Assembly (NCBI RefSeq): GCF_002090075.1
Contig: NZ_BBRI01000002.1
Coordinates: 1,178,001-1,242,000 of the forward strand
From: Demequina sp. NBRC 110052
GTDB taxonomy: Bacteria; Actinomycetota; Actinomycetes; Actinomycetales; Demequinaceae
Reading direction: 5' to 3'
Length of the DNA: 64,000 nucleotides
In this document: positions 9,345 through 18,083 of the stretch, in pieces
Layout: every line of letters starts with the position of its first letter
How positions within the stretch are numbered: the first letter of the stretch is position 1
Made by a program: the position numbers and the translations under genes
Notes under the pieces: model-generated
What the model was told of the DNA's origin: nothing
Database searches by the model: none
What the model saw: only the letters and a program-made list of their open reading frames with translations

Positions 9345-11026
9345 AGCACGGCCTCGACCATCTGAAGGCCCACCGGGGGCGTCGCGAGGACCCCGGCCAG
9401 CGCGTCGGGCGTGTCCACCCGGGTGTGAGCCCACCCGTAAGCCGCCGCGAGCGAGGCAAGCAAGGCGCCGTGGGGCGTGGTGAACACGCGCTCCACCGCA
9501 TCGGGGTCGGCGCCCGCGTGCTCGAGCGAGCCGAAGATCGTGCCACCCCCGTCATTGACGACGGTGAGGCGCAGGTCCGGGCGCCGCTCGCGCGGGCCGA
9601 CGAGCAGCCCGCCCGCGTCGTGCAGGAGCGTCACGTCACCCATGAGAGCGTGCGCGGGGGCGCCAGCGGCGAGCGCGACGCCCACCGCGGTCGAGACGGT
9701 CCCGTCGATGCCGGCGAGTCCACGATTGGCGATGAGTACGGGCGCCTGATCGGGCATCCACGCGGGAGCCATGCGGTCCACGGCGCGAATGGGGCCGGAC
9801 GAACCGACGACGGCAAGGTCCCCCGGGCCGAGAGCGTCGAGCCACGTGCGGGCGATGAGGTCGGCGCCCCACTGCTCAGCGTGGGGCGGTGCGGCGGCGA
9901 GCCACCAGTCGAGCCACTCCGGCGTGACGTCCTCAGGCTTGCCCTCGCGTCGCAGCCACGTCTGAGGCACGCACGCCACGGTCGTGTCCGCGTGGGCCGG
10001 CGCCTCGCGCCACCGGGCCCCATGCCCCGCGACGTGCAGCTCGGGCGCCTTGGCAATCAGCTCCTGGATCTCCCGCGTGAGCGTGGGGCGCCCGATCACG
10101 ACGACCACCGTCGCCTCCTTCGCGAGCGCGCGGCCGCGGTCCGAGCGCAACAGCTCGAGGTAGCCGGGGACGCAGTTCGGGCCCGTGCGGGCGCCGCTCG
10201 TGGGCTCGGCGAGCAGCGGCCACTCGTGGACCTCCGCCACGCGCCGTGCGGCGTCGCCGGCACCATCGCCCGCGATGACCAGCCCGCGCCTGCGCAGCGG
10301 CAAAGGCGGTGGGTCGCCACGGAAAGCGTCGCGCAGCCCCCAACCCCGACGCTCCGGCGCGGGCTCGGTGCGCGTCACCCGCGGCCACGGGCCGCCGTCC
10401 TCCTGCAGCGGCGCACGGAACGCGAGGTTCAGATGCACCGGACCGGGGAGCTCGTCCGCGCAGGCGGGCGACGCGGTCGCACCGCCCATCGAAGCGCGGA
10501 CCGCCTCGCCGATCTCGCGCGTCGCGCGGCCCGTGCGCTCGCCACGCGCCGGCGGCGCCACGTCCTCCATGAGGCGCACGAAGTCGCCCATCGCCCCGGC
10601 CTGATCGGTCGTCTGGTTCGCGCCCACGCCCCGCAGCTCGGACGGCCGGTCGGCGGTCAGCAGCAGCAGCGGCACGCCCTCGTGGCTCGCCTCCATCACT
10701 GCAGGCAGCAGGTTCCCGACGGCGGTGCCCGACGTGGTCACGACGGCCACGGGCCGCGGCTCGCCCTTCGCAGCCGCGCCGCGAGCAATACCGAGCGCAA
10801 GGAAGGCCGCCGCACGCTCGTCGATGCGCACGTGCAGGTCGATCTCGGGGACTCCCTCGGGACGGTGCGGCGAGCCGGCGGCAGCAAGGGCGTGCGCGAG
10901 CGGGCCCGAACGCGAGCCCGGGCACAGCACCACCTCACGCACTCCGTGCGCGGCCAGCGCAGCGACTACCTCGCGCGCGAAGGCAGCAGAGGGGAACGTG
11001 CGCGGCGGGTCCGCCTGCTCGCTCAT
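9341..11026 (-). CDS. menD: SEPHCHC synthase (2-succinyl-5-enolpyruvyl-6-hydroxy-3-cyclohexene-1-carboxylate synthase)
   Basis: This ThDP-dependent enzyme, 561 residues, joins 2-oxoglutarate to isochorismate in menaquinone synthesis. The N-terminus has LCPGSRSGPLAHAL and the RIDERAAAFLALG segment with the catalytic Glu. The ThDP/metal motif GDVTLLHDAGGL lies in the C-terminal third, followed by VNDGGGTIFG. The ATG at 11026 overlaps the menC stop (ATGA); an upstream in-frame extension is just menC sequence out of frame. Confidence 0.95.
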   Translation of the reverse strand: MSEQADPPRTFPSAAFAREVVAALAAHGVREVVLCPGSRSGPLAHALAAAGSPHRPEGVPEIDLHVRIDERAAAFLALGIARGAAAKGEPRPVAVVTTSGTAVGNLLPAVMEASHEGVPLLLLTADRPSELRGVGANQTTDQAGAMGDFVRLMEDVAPPARGERTGRATREIGEAVRASMGGATASPACADELPGPVHLNLAFRAPLQEDGGPWPRVTRTEPAPERRGWGLRDAFRGDPPPLPLRRRGLVIAGDGAGDAARRVAEVHEWPLLAEPTSGARTGPNCVPGYLELLRSDRGRALAKEATVVVVIGRPTLTREIQELIAKAPELHVAGHGARWREAPAHADTTVACVPQTWLRREGKPEDVTPEWLDWWLAAAPPHAEQWGADLIARTWLDALGPGDLAVVGSSGPIRAVDRMAPAWMPDQAPVLIANRGLAGIDGTVSTAVGVALAAGAPAHALMGDVTLLHDAGGLLVGPRERRPDLRLTVVNDGGGTIFGSLEHAGADPDAVERVFTTPHGALLASLAAAYGWAHTRVDTPDALAGVLATPPVGLQMVEAVL

Positions 11027-11910
11027 ACGACCACCTCCAGAGGGCGCATCGTCATCGCGCCCTCCTCGGCAACGAGCGGGACCGCCACCGTGTCCCGCGC
11101 GAGCAGTGCGCTGGTGCCCAGGCCGCACGCGTACCGGAGCTCAGGGAGCGCAAGAGCGAGCGCCAGGCCCGCGGCGAGCCCCACCGAGGACTCCATCGCG
11201 CTCGAGACCACGATCGGCACGTCGTAGCGGTCGGCGACGTCCAGGCACGCGCGCACGCCGCCCATCGGCGCGGCCTTGAGGACAAGGATGTCAGCCGCTC
11301 CGATGCGCATGACCTCGTCGGCGTCGCCAGGAATCCGCACTGACTCGTCGGCGGCGACCAGCACGTCGGTCTGCTTTCTCACCGCTGCGAGCTCGGCGGC
11401 CGTGCGGCACGGCTGCTCCACGTACTCGAGTCCCGCTCCCCCGCCTGCACGCGCGGCGGCGTCGAGCTCCTTCAGCGCCTTGACCGCCGTCTCCACGTCC
11501 CAGGCGCCGTTCGCGTCAATCCTGACCCGCCCATCGGGCCCGAGCGCGCGCGCCACGGCCTCGACGCGTCGGACGTCCTCCTTGAGAGTGCCCGCACCGG
11601 CGACCTTGACCTTGGCCGTCGTGCAGCCGCCCGCGAGCGCGAGCTGCGCCGCACGACCCGAGGGGACCTCGGGGACGATGCTGTTGACCGGGACGCTGTC
11701 GCGCACGGGGTCCGGCCACAGTCCGCGCGCCGCCTCCATCGCGGCCTCCCACCAGCGGTTGGCGCGCTCCGGCGTGTAGTCGGGGAACGGCGAAAACTCG
11801 CCCCACGCGTCGGCGCCGTCCGGGCCGGTCCCGCGGATCAGGACGCCCGAGCGCTCCGTCACGCCGCGGAAGCGCGTGTGAAGCGGGACGCTGAACGGGC
11901 GGAACTCCAT
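11023..11910 (-). CDS. menC: o-Succinylbenzoate synthase
   Basis: This enolase-superfamily dehydratase, 295 residues, makes o-succinylbenzoate from the SHCHC intermediate. The catalytic KxK (TAKVKVAG), the metal ligands in RIDANGAW, EQPCR and AADES, and the second Lys in LVLKAAPMGG are all visible in order. It is the first gene of the menC-menD-membrane protein unit. Confidence 0.94.
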   Translation of the reverse strand: MEFRPFSVPLHTRFRGVTERSGVLIRGTGPDGADAWGEFSPFPDYTPERANRWWEAAMEAARGLWPDPVRDSVPVNSIVPEVPSGRAAQLALAGGCTTAKVKVAGAGTLKEDVRRVEAVARALGPDGRVRIDANGAWDVETAVKALKELDAAARAGGGAGLEYVEQPCRTAAELAAVRKQTDVLVAADESVRIPGDADEVMRIGAADILVLKAAPMGGVRACLDVADRYDVPIVVSSAMESSVGLAAGLALALALPELRYACGLGTSALLARDTVAVPLVAEEGAMTMRPLEVVV

Positions 11911-11916
11911 GCCGCC

Positions 11917-11922
11917 AGCCTA
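11917..11922 (-). promoter_or_regulatory. Leaderless -10 hexamer (TAGGCT) for menC
   Basis: TAGGCT on the minus strand is separated by exactly 6 nt from the menC ATG, with no room for a ribosome binding site. Confidence 0.6.
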
Positions 11923-11985
11923 GGCGTGCGACGCACCTGGTGAGCGCCGGGTCCGGGCTGAGGGACGCGTCGGGCATGCGACGGA

Positions 11986-11991
11986 TACCCT
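11986..11991 (+). promoter_or_regulatory. Leaderless -10 hexamer (TACCCT) for menB
   Basis: TACCCT is followed by 6 nt and the menB ATG. It diverges from the menC hexamer about 65 nt away. Confidence 0.55.
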
Positions 11992-11997
11992 GGCCGC

Positions 11998-12927
11998 ATG
12001 AGCGACATCCCGGCGCAGGTATCCGACCTCATGGACCCTCACCAGTGGCGCGCGATCGAGGGCTTCCCCGACAGCGACGTGACCTACCACCGCTGGGTGG
12101 CGCGCGACGGGGACAGCGAGCGGGACCTGCCTGCGGTGCGCATCGGCTTCAACCGGCCCGAGGTGCGCAACGCGTTCCGCCCGCAGACCGTCGACGAGCT
12201 GTACCGCGCGCTCGACCACGCGCGCATGACCGCCGATGTCGGCACGATCATCCTCACCGGCAACGGGCCCGCGGCGGACGGCGTGCACGCGTTCTGCTCC
12301 GGGGGCGACCAGCGCATCCGCGGCCGCGACGGCTACCTCTACGAGGGGACGGCCGCCGATGCTCCTACTCACGGGGGTCGCCTGCACATCCTTGAGGTGC
12401 AGCGCCTCATGCGCACCTCCCCCAAGGTGATCGTCGCCGCGGTCAACGGCTGGGCGGCCGGGGGCGGACACTCGCTGAATGTAGTGGCCGACCTCTCGAT
12501 CGCGAGCCGCGAGCACGCACGCTTCAAGCAAACCGACGCCAATGTCGGGTCGTTCGACGCGGGCTACGGGTCCGCGCTGCTCGCACGCCAGGTGGGCGAC
12601 AAGCGTGCGCGCGAGATCTTCTTCCTCGCACGCGAGTACTCAGCGTCCGATGCCGAGAAGTGGGGCGTGGTCAACGAGGCCGTCCCCCATGCCGAGCTCG
12701 AGGCTCGTTCGCTCGAGTATGCGCGCATCATCGCCACCAAGTCACCCCAAGCGATCCGCATGCTCAAGTTCGCCTTCAATCTCGCGGACGACGGACTCGC
12801 AGGCCAGCAGGTCTTCGCCGGCGAGGCGACCCGCATGGCCTACATGACGGACGAGGCGCAGGAGGGACGCGACGCGTTCCTGGAGCGCCGCGACCCCGAC
12901 TGGACAGGGTTCCCGTACGCGTTCTGA
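11998..12927 (+). CDS. menB: 1,4-Dihydroxy-2-naphthoyl-CoA synthase
   Basis: This crotonase-fold enzyme, 309 residues, cyclises o-succinylbenzoyl-CoA. The MenB-type insert and oxyanion-hole region FCSGGDQRIRGRDGY, the AAVNGWAAGGGHSL loop and the family C-terminus RDPDWTGFPYAF are present. It is transcribed alone and ends convergently against two small accessory genes. Confidence 0.96.
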   Translation: MSDIPAQVSDLMDPHQWRAIEGFPDSDVTYHRWVARDGDSERDLPAVRIGFNRPEVRNAFRPQTVDELYRALDHARMTADVGTIILTGNGPAADGVHAFCSGGDQRIRGRDGYLYEGTAADAPTHGGRLHILEVQRLMRTSPKVIVAAVNGWAAGGGHSLNVVADLSIASREHARFKQTDANVGSFDAGYGSALLARQVGDKRAREIFFLAREYSASDAEKWGVVNEAVPHAELEARSLEYARIIATKSPQAIRMLKFAFNLADDGLAGQQVFAGEATRMAYMTDEAQEGRDAFLERRDPDWTGFPYAF

Positions 12928-12993
12928 CGCGAGACACCCGTCCCTTCCTACGAGACTTTGCAAGCCGTCACGCGGCTCACGCAGTCCGCGCCG

Positions 12994-13017
12994 ATCCGCT
13001 TTCTGTGCGCCGCGGAT
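12994..13017. terminator. Weak hairpin after menB
   Basis: ATCCGC (12994-12999) and GCGGAT (13012-13017) form a 6-bp stem with a 12-nt loop in the gap between convergent menB and the small gene at 13029. There is no T-run, so this is a tentative terminator. Confidence 0.35.
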
Positions 13018-13028
13018 TCAGACTAACT

Positions 13029-13280
13029 TCAGGAGTTCTGCCGCCTACGCCTGGCGCTCAAGAGCAGCACCACGAGCACTGCAACGCCCAAGCAAGTCAC
13101 AGGTATGCCCGCGAAGAAGACAACTGTCTCGAGCGCGGACATCGGCTCGGGCGAACCACCCGCGTCTGCAGTCTCGAAGTCGCGACCCCACTGGATCCAC
13201 ACCGCGAGCCATACCCCAAGGACAGTAACCGTCACGAGGGCGACGGCGACGGCAACCCTTCGCATCACTGTAGGAGACAT
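13029..13280 (-). CDS. Small two-helix membrane protein, unknown
   Basis: The 83-residue product has two membrane segments (about residues 8-27 and 51-76) joined by a short polar loop, and a cytoplasmic RRRR tail. I recognise no family. The ATG has a clear GGAG site 9 nt upstream that overlaps the end of the gene at 13298, so the two form an operon. Codon choice is less GC-biased than in the neighbouring men genes, which suggests accessory DNA. Confidence 0.65.
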   Translation of the reverse strand: MSPTVMRRVAVAVALVTVTVLGVWLAVWIQWGRDFETADAGGSPEPMSALETVVFFAGIPVTCLGVAVLVVLLLSARRRRQNS

Positions 13281-13297
13281 CTTTGATCACTCCTTCG

Positions 13298-13591
13298 TCA
13301 TCGAATCCCCCGGTGGTTGCTCTGGCTCGGCGGGCAGAGCCGGAGGACACGAGATACCCGGTCGCTCATGTGCATTTCTTCGGCGAGCGCCACCGCGCTC
13401 TCGCGGAAAGCGGAGGTGATGGGCCAGGGCTCCTCGGCTAGCCAATCCGCAAGCATCTCGGGTGCCACGCCATTCTCGCCGGCATTGAGGAGCTCAGAGA
13501 ACAGTGACCGCTCCCGGTCATTGAGCAGCGTGTCGACTTGGCGCTCGAGGTCCCAGAGGCGCGTCTCAATCTCGGGAAACGACAACGTCAT
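13298..13591 (-). CDS. Small acidic helical protein, unknown
   Basis: The 97-residue product is acidic and predicted helical, with an N-terminal heptad-like stretch (IETRLWDLERQVDTLL). No signal or membrane segment and no recognised domain is visible. It precedes the small membrane protein by 17 nt. I start at the ATG at 13591; the frame stays open upstream, but that part is Arg/Ser/Ala-rich and not protein-like. Third-position GC is lower than in the neighbours. Confidence 0.55.
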   Translation of the reverse strand: MTLSFPEIETRLWDLERQVDTLLNDRERSLFSELLNAGENGVAPEMLADWLAEEPWPITSAFRESAVALAEEMHMSDRVSRVLRLCPPSQSNHRGIR

Positions 13592-13869
13592 GCGGCTGAG
13601 CGTGCCACCTCTCGTGCTCACCAACAATCTCCCGTCCGGCGACCGGCTCGTGGACAGTGCACTCGCGGCCTGCTGCCGTCCGAATCGCGACCAGGCCGGT
13701 CTGCCAAGCCCGCCTGCCTCCACCCGGTCGCAGCTCCCACACGCGGATCGGATTGCAGACGGCGTGTCGCACATCTGAGAGGTGACGACACGCCCGGTGC
13801 GGTGCAAGTCGCGTGTGGGAGCCGCGGTGAGCGCCTCCTGCGAGAGGGGCGAGCGGTGAGGAACCCGAG

Positions 13870-14940
13870 TCAGTTGATCGTGACTGACCCGGAGTTCGGA
13901 ATCAACTCGACCCAGGTGTTGCCCGCCATGAGCGACACCTCTTTGCCGTCGGCGGTCTTGTAGATGATCTTGTCGGTCACGCTGGAGCCCTTGGACCACG
14001 TGATGTCCACGGCTTTGGACCCAGAGATGAGTGTCCCGGATCCAGACCGTCCAGCGAGCATCGTCTCGGGAACGGACGCCCCGCCGCCGGAGCGGTTGTA
14101 CGTGATGTCCACACGCATGATGACGATGTTCGTCGCGTAGAGCTGCGTGCCATCCATGGTGACGTGCGGGGCATCCCACTCGGTGCGCAGCCACGTCCCG
14201 GAGTTCGCGTCCCAGTTCCAGCCGGGGTGCGCCCAGCCGGACATGATGATGGCCACGGAGCTGACGTCGCGGCCCTGGACCTGCGCGGTGGCGCCGGCAT
14301 CCGGGTAGGCGAACGCCCACTGCGCGGGCGGCGTGGTGGTGTCGCCTGACTGCTCGAGCAGGTCTTCTGGGTAGGCGTGCAGATTGTGCGGGGCGGAGCG
14401 TCCGCTCTTGCGGTAGAACCCGTAGTCGCCCAGGTCCTGAGAGATCTGGAAGATCCCGGCGGAACGGTTCTGGCTGATGAAGCCGGGTTGCGCGCCGGAG
14501 AACACGAGCGGACCCAGGTAGGAGCCCATGATGTTCTTGTCCATCGGCCGCATGGACCGCACCGGCCCCACGGACTCGGGGAAGTTCGAGTGGTAGACGG
14601 CCACGAGCCGCGAGATGCCCGCCTCGACGTACTCCTCGTAGACCACGTCGGCGTATTGCAGGTTCTCCTGCGGCCGCGCGTCCTCCGAGTTCTCGATCTT
14701 GATCGCGAGCGCGGGCTGGGCCAATGCCTCCTCGGATGCGCCCGACGCGTCGAGCCCGGTGAGCGGCCAGGCCACCTCGGGCGTGGGGTCGGCGGGCGCG
14801 GAGGGCCCGGCGGCTCGCTGCGCACCCGGCGAGTAGGACAGCATCACGGAGGGGTCCTGCGTCGACGACGGCGCACAGGCGGCGAGCCCGAGCATCACGA
14901 CGGCCGCGAGCGCGGCGCGGACGCTGGGACGTCTGATCAC
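13870..14940 (-). CDS. DUF3048 domain lipoprotein
   Basis: This secreted lipoprotein, 356 residues, has a signal peptide with lipobox LAAC (Cys22 from the GTG start). The two DUF3048 (YerB-type) regions follow: IKIENSEDARPQENLQYADVVYEE with VGPVRSMRPMD, and the C-terminal YNRSGG...IIYKTADGKEVSLMAGNTWVELIP. The function of the family is unknown; it is a surface protein of Gram-positive bacteria. It is divergent from menE. Confidence 0.88.
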   Translation of the reverse strand: MIRRPSVRAALAAVVMLGLAACAPSSTQDPSVMLSYSPGAQRAAGPSAPADPTPEVAWPLTGLDASGASEEALAQPALAIKIENSEDARPQENLQYADVVYEEYVEAGISRLVAVYHSNFPESVGPVRSMRPMDKNIMGSYLGPLVFSGAQPGFISQNRSAGIFQISQDLGDYGFYRKSGRSAPHNLHAYPEDLLEQSGDTTTPPAQWAFAYPDAGATAQVQGRDVSSVAIIMSGWAHPGWNWDANSGTWLRTEWDAPHVTMDGTQLYATNIVIMRVDITYNRSGGGASVPETMLAGRSGSGTLISGSKAVDITWSKGSSVTDKIIYKTADGKEVSLMAGNTWVELIPNSGSVTIN

Positions 14941-14946
14941 AGCGCC

Positions 14947-14952
14947 AGTGTA
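14947..14952 (-). promoter_or_regulatory. Leaderless -10 hexamer (TACACT) for the DUF3048 gene
   Basis: TACACT on the minus strand ends 6 nt before the GTG at 14940. This spacing decides the start codon of the gene. Confidence 0.55.
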
Positions 14953-14961
14953 GGTGCGCCC

Positions 14962-14967
14962 TAGGCT
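14962..14967 (+). promoter_or_regulatory. Leaderless -10 hexamer (TAGGCT) for menE-menA
   Basis: TAGGCT is followed by 7 nt and the menE ATG at 14975. Only 9 nt separate it from the opposing hexamer of the DUF3048 gene, so the two promoters overlap face-away. Confidence 0.6.
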
Positions 14968-14974
14968 GGAACCG

Positions 14975-16039
14975 ATGAAGCACCTGCGCCTGTCGGAAGG
15001 TCCGGAGGAGGCGATCGCGGCGGTTCTGCGCGGCGACGCCCCTGGAATCGCCGCGCCCACGTCGGGCTCAACGGGCGCCCCGCGACTGGTGCTGGTGGGA
15101 GCGGACGCGATCCGAGCGTCGGCCGTGGCCACGCGCGACAGGCTCGGCGGACCGGCGTCGTGGCTGCTCGCCGTCCCCGCGGACAGGATCGCCGGCGCGA
15201 TGGTGATCGCACGCGCCGCGCTCGACGAGGCTCCGCTCGCCCGCATGCCCGATGGCCCGTTCACCCCGCAGGGCTTCGCCGAGACGGTGGCCTCGATGCC
15301 GGATGGCCCGCGCCGGGTATCGCTCGTGCCGACGCAGCTGGGAAGACTGCTCGATCATCCCGCCGGGGCCGACGCCCTCACGACCTTCGACGCGGTGCTT
15401 GTCGGTGGCGCGGCGCTGAGGCGCCACGACGTGCCCGCGAACGTGGTCACGACGTACGGGATGACGGAAACCTCAGGCGGCTGCCTGTACGACGGCACCC
15501 CGCTGGATGGCGTCGACGTGGACATCGACGACGACGGCCGCGTACTGCTCACAGGCCCGATGCTCGCCGACGGCTACGCGTCCCCGACCGGCGAGCCCAT
15601 GCCCGACGCGGGCGCCTGGCCTGTCATCGACGGTCACCGGTGGCATCGCACGGGCGATCTCGGTGCGTGGGAGGACGGCCGGCTCACCCTCCTGGGCCGT
15701 GCGGACGACGTGATCAACAGCGGCGGCGTGAAGGTGCATCCGGACGGCGTCGAGCGGGCACTGCTGACGCTGCCTGAGGTGGCGGCGTGCGTGGTCGTGG
15801 GCATCCCCGACGCTGAGTGGGGCGAGGCCGTCGGCGCGGTGATTGAGCCACATCCCGGCGCCGAGGCACCGACGACGTTCGAGGTACGGACCGCACTGCG
15901 GGGGCACCTGCCGCGCGAGGCGCTGCCGCAGATCGTCCTCGCGGTGGAGTCCGTCCCGCGGCTTCCCAGTGAGAAGATCGACCGCATGACCGCGCGTCGG
16001 CTGCTCGCCGACGCCGACCGATCCCCGGGAGACGCATGA
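14975..16039 (+). CDS. menE: o-Succinylbenzoate-CoA ligase
   Basis: This acyl-adenylate-forming enzyme activates o-succinylbenzoate for MenB. It shows the AMP-binding P-loop TSGSTGAPRLV, YGMTETSGG, HRTGDLG and the C-terminal lid motif GRADDVINSGGVKVHP with the catalytic Lys near SEKIDR. At 354 residues it is short for the superfamily but typical of actinobacterial MenE, which lacks part of the N-terminal domain. The stop overlaps the menA ATG. Confidence 0.92.
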   Translation: MKHLRLSEGPEEAIAAVLRGDAPGIAAPTSGSTGAPRLVLVGADAIRASAVATRDRLGGPASWLLAVPADRIAGAMVIARAALDEAPLARMPDGPFTPQGFAETVASMPDGPRRVSLVPTQLGRLLDHPAGADALTTFDAVLVGGAALRRHDVPANVVTTYGMTETSGGCLYDGTPLDGVDVDIDDDGRVLLTGPMLADGYASPTGEPMPDAGAWPVIDGHRWHRTGDLGAWEDGRLTLLGRADDVINSGGVKVHPDGVERALLTLPEVAACVVVGIPDAEWGEAVGAVIEPHPGAEAPTTFEVRTALRGHLPREALPQIVLAVESVPRLPSEKIDRMTARRLLADADRSPGDA

Positions 16040-16905
16040 CAGCCATGTCCGACTGGGTCGCTGGAGCGCGACCCCGCACCTTGTGGACCTCCGTGACGCC
16101 GGTCGCCGTCGGCACGGCAGCCGCGATCGCCGTCGACGGCTTCCGTCTGCTCATCGCGCTGCTCGCGCTGGGCGTCGCGATGGCACTGCAGATCGCCTCG
16201 AACTACGCCAACGACTACTCGGACGGCGTGCGCGGCACGGACATGGATCGCGTGGGCCCCGACCGCCTGGTCGCCACCGGCAAAGCCACCCCCACGGCCG
16301 TGAAGCGCGCGGCCTTCCTCTTCTTCGGCATCGGCGCCCTGCTGGGACTGTGGCTCGTCGTGGTGGCCGGGCAGTGGTGGTGGCTCATCGTGGGCGCGCT
16401 GGCGATCATCGCCGCGTGGACGTACACCGGCTCGTCGCGGCCCTACGGCTACGACGGCTGGGGTGAGGTCTCCGTCTTCGTCTTCTTCGGGCTCGTGGCG
16501 GTGCTCGGCACGATGGTGGCGCAGGCCGCGCAGATCACGTGGTGGGCCGTGGTGGCCGCCGCGGGCGTGGGCTTCAGCTCTGTCGCGATGCTCATGATCA
16601 ACAACATCCGCGACCTCGACACCGATGCACTGACCCGCAAGCGCACCCTTGCGGTGCGCTTGGGGCCAGTCCGTGCGCGCAGGGCGTTCTTGGGCGTCAT
16701 GATGGCGCCCGTGCTGTGCGCGATCATCGTCGCCTTCGCGCACCCGTGGGCACTGCTGGCCACGCTCACCGCACTGCCGTCGCTGCTCATCGGCCTATCA
16801 GTGAGGGGCCCGCTCGAGGGCCGGGCGCTCGCGCCCATCTTCGCGGCCACGAGCGCCGTGGGCCTCGCCTACGGCATCCTGCTCGCGGTGGGCATCGCGA
16901 TCTAG
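16036..16905 (+). CDS. menA: 1,4-Dihydroxy-2-naphthoate polyprenyltransferase
   Basis: This UbiA-family integral membrane enzyme, 289 residues, attaches the polyprenyl chain to make demethylmenaquinone. The first Asp-rich motif lies in NYANDYSDGVRGTD and the second in NNIRDLDTDALTRKRTLAVRLG. About eight hydrophobic helices are visible. An internal ATG three codons in is an alternative start. The stop overlaps the convergent DUF2202 stop. Confidence 0.95.
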   Translation: MTAMSDWVAGARPRTLWTSVTPVAVGTAAAIAVDGFRLLIALLALGVAMALQIASNYANDYSDGVRGTDMDRVGPDRLVATGKATPTAVKRAAFLFFGIGALLGLWLVVVAGQWWWLIVGALAIIAAWTYTGSSRPYGYDGWGEVSVFVFFGLVAVLGTMVAQAAQITWWAVVAAAGVGFSSVAMLMINNIRDLDTDALTRKRTLAVRLGPVRARRAFLGVMMAPVLCAIIVAFAHPWALLATLTALPSLLIGLSVRGPLEGRALAPIFAATSAVGLAYGILLAVGIAI

Positions 16906-17645
16906 GAGCCGTCGACGATCGCTGCGAGCTGCGCGTCGGTGAGCACCTGGGTCTCGTAGTCCACGCCCCGGGCGTCGAGCACCTTCACGAACGCGACGAG
17001 GTGGTGGGTGCTGCCGGTCTCGAGGCGGTAGTAGAGTGCGTCGATCGACGCCTCGCCAGTGTCAGCCGCACTCAGATCGGCAATGTCGGTCTCCTCGACG
17101 ATCCCGCCCACCGTGAGGGCCGCCTCCTCAGACTTGAGTCCCTGTGCCAGCAGCGAGTCGTACAGCTGCTGGAGGTCGTCGTCGGCGAACTCGCCCACCT
17201 CCAAGCCCAGCGTCGGGTCCTCCAGTCCGTAGGCCTCGAGTAGCGCCCTCACCGCATCGGCGTGGCGTACCTCTGCGAGCGCGATGCGGTCGAGTATCCG
17301 CAGATCGTGCGTCTCGCCGAGCGTGACGTAGAGGTCATGCGCGAGCTTCTCCTCCTGCACCATGTACGCGAGGCTCGCCGCATCGGCGTCGCTGAGTTCG
17401 CCGTCCGCGAGATCGAGCACCGCGCTTCCGTCGCGGTCCCGCATCATCGAGCCATCGCATTCGCCGTCACGGTCCCTGTCGCGGCCCGCATCGTGGAGAC
17501 GATCCATCGTCCTGTCGCCGCTGCCGTCGCCCGCGCCGAAGCCGTGGCCGCCAGCACCCGGCGCCGCGAGCGCAGCGCCCGCGCCGATCGTGACAAGGCC
17601 GATCGCGCCTGCGACTGCCGCCGCGGTCATCCGTGTGGTCCTCAT
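16902..17645 (-). CDS. DUF2202 ferritin-like secreted protein
   Basis: This exported protein, 247 residues, has a signal peptide (to about residue 30, ALAAPG) and an Asp/Arg/Gly-rich spacer. A four-helix DUF2202 domain follows, with likely metal-binding EEKLAHDLY and EVRHADAVRALLEAYGL. The start at 17645 has a strong GGAGG site 6 nt upstream; earlier in-frame starts add non-signal sequence. The family is ferritin-like and its substrate is unknown. Confidence 0.85.
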   Translation of the reverse strand: MRTTRMTAAAVAGAIGLVTIGAGAALAAPGAGGHGFGAGDGSGDRTMDRLHDAGRDRDRDGECDGSMMRDRDGSAVLDLADGELSDADAASLAYMVQEEKLAHDLYVTLGETHDLRILDRIALAEVRHADAVRALLEAYGLEDPTLGLEVGEFADDDLQQLYDSLLAQGLKSEEAALTVGGIVEETDIADLSAADTGEASIDALYYRLETGSTHHLVAFVKVLDARGVDYETQVLTDAQLAAIVDGS

Positions 17646-17736
17646 GATGTCCTCCTTCATCGGATCTGTACGACCCCAGGACATCAGCGCCAGATTGAGG
17701 GCACCGGTGCGCGGCGATGAAGATTTGAGGAAGGAG

Positions 17737-18045
17737 TCAGCGAGCCTCGGTGCCGGCGTCGTCGGGCCCGACACCAGCGTCGGGCGTCTCCCCTGCCGAG
17801 CCGTAGGCCTCGGCGTCCTCCTCGGCGTCGAGAGTGCGCAGCCCCTTCTCGGAGCGGTGCACCCAGCCGTCCATCTGCTGGTTCGCGGCGGACCGCATGC
17901 CGGGCAGCGCGATGTAGCCGATCGCCCAGGCGATGACGACGGCCGCGACGAGCATCACGATGTCCAGCCAGCCCAGCGCCCACAGGACGGCGACAACGGC
18001 CAGGAAGATCGCGGTGCGCGCGGCCCAATAGGCGAGCACCTTCAT
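17737..18045 (-). CDS. DUF4229 small membrane protein
   Basis: The 102-residue protein has two closely spaced membrane helices (about residues 9-50) and an acidic cytoplasmic tail, matching actinobacterial DUF4229 proteins often found near menaquinone genes. Function unknown. The start follows a TAGTTT hexamer by 7 nt. Confidence 0.78.
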   Translation of the reverse strand: MKVLAYWAARTAIFLAVVAVLWALGWLDIVMLVAAVVIAWAIGYIALPGMRSAANQQMDGWVHRSEKGLRTLDAEEDAEAYGSAGETPDAGVGPDDAGTEAR

Positions 18046-18052
18046 GGCAACC

Positions 18053-18058
18053 AAACTA
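18053..18058 (-). promoter_or_regulatory. Leaderless -10 hexamer (TAGTTT) for the DUF4229 gene
   Basis: The hexamer ends 7 nt before the ATG and lies back-to-back with TACAGT at 18071-18076. Confidence 0.5.
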
Positions 18059-18070
18059 CCCGTGCGGCAA

Positions 18071-18076
18071 TACAGT
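18071..18076 (+). promoter_or_regulatory. Leaderless -10 hexamer (TACAGT) for the PLDc_N gene
   Basis: TACAGT is followed by 7 nt and the ATG at 18084. This rules out the earlier in-frame GTG that overlaps the hexamer. Confidence 0.55.
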
Positions 18077-18083
18077 GGACGCC

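Noticed and set aside
13566-13772. A 68-codon minus-strand frame upstream of the small gene at 13298
   Set aside because: It overlaps the start of the better-supported 97-residue gene in another frame, has no ribosome binding site and no coherent composition.
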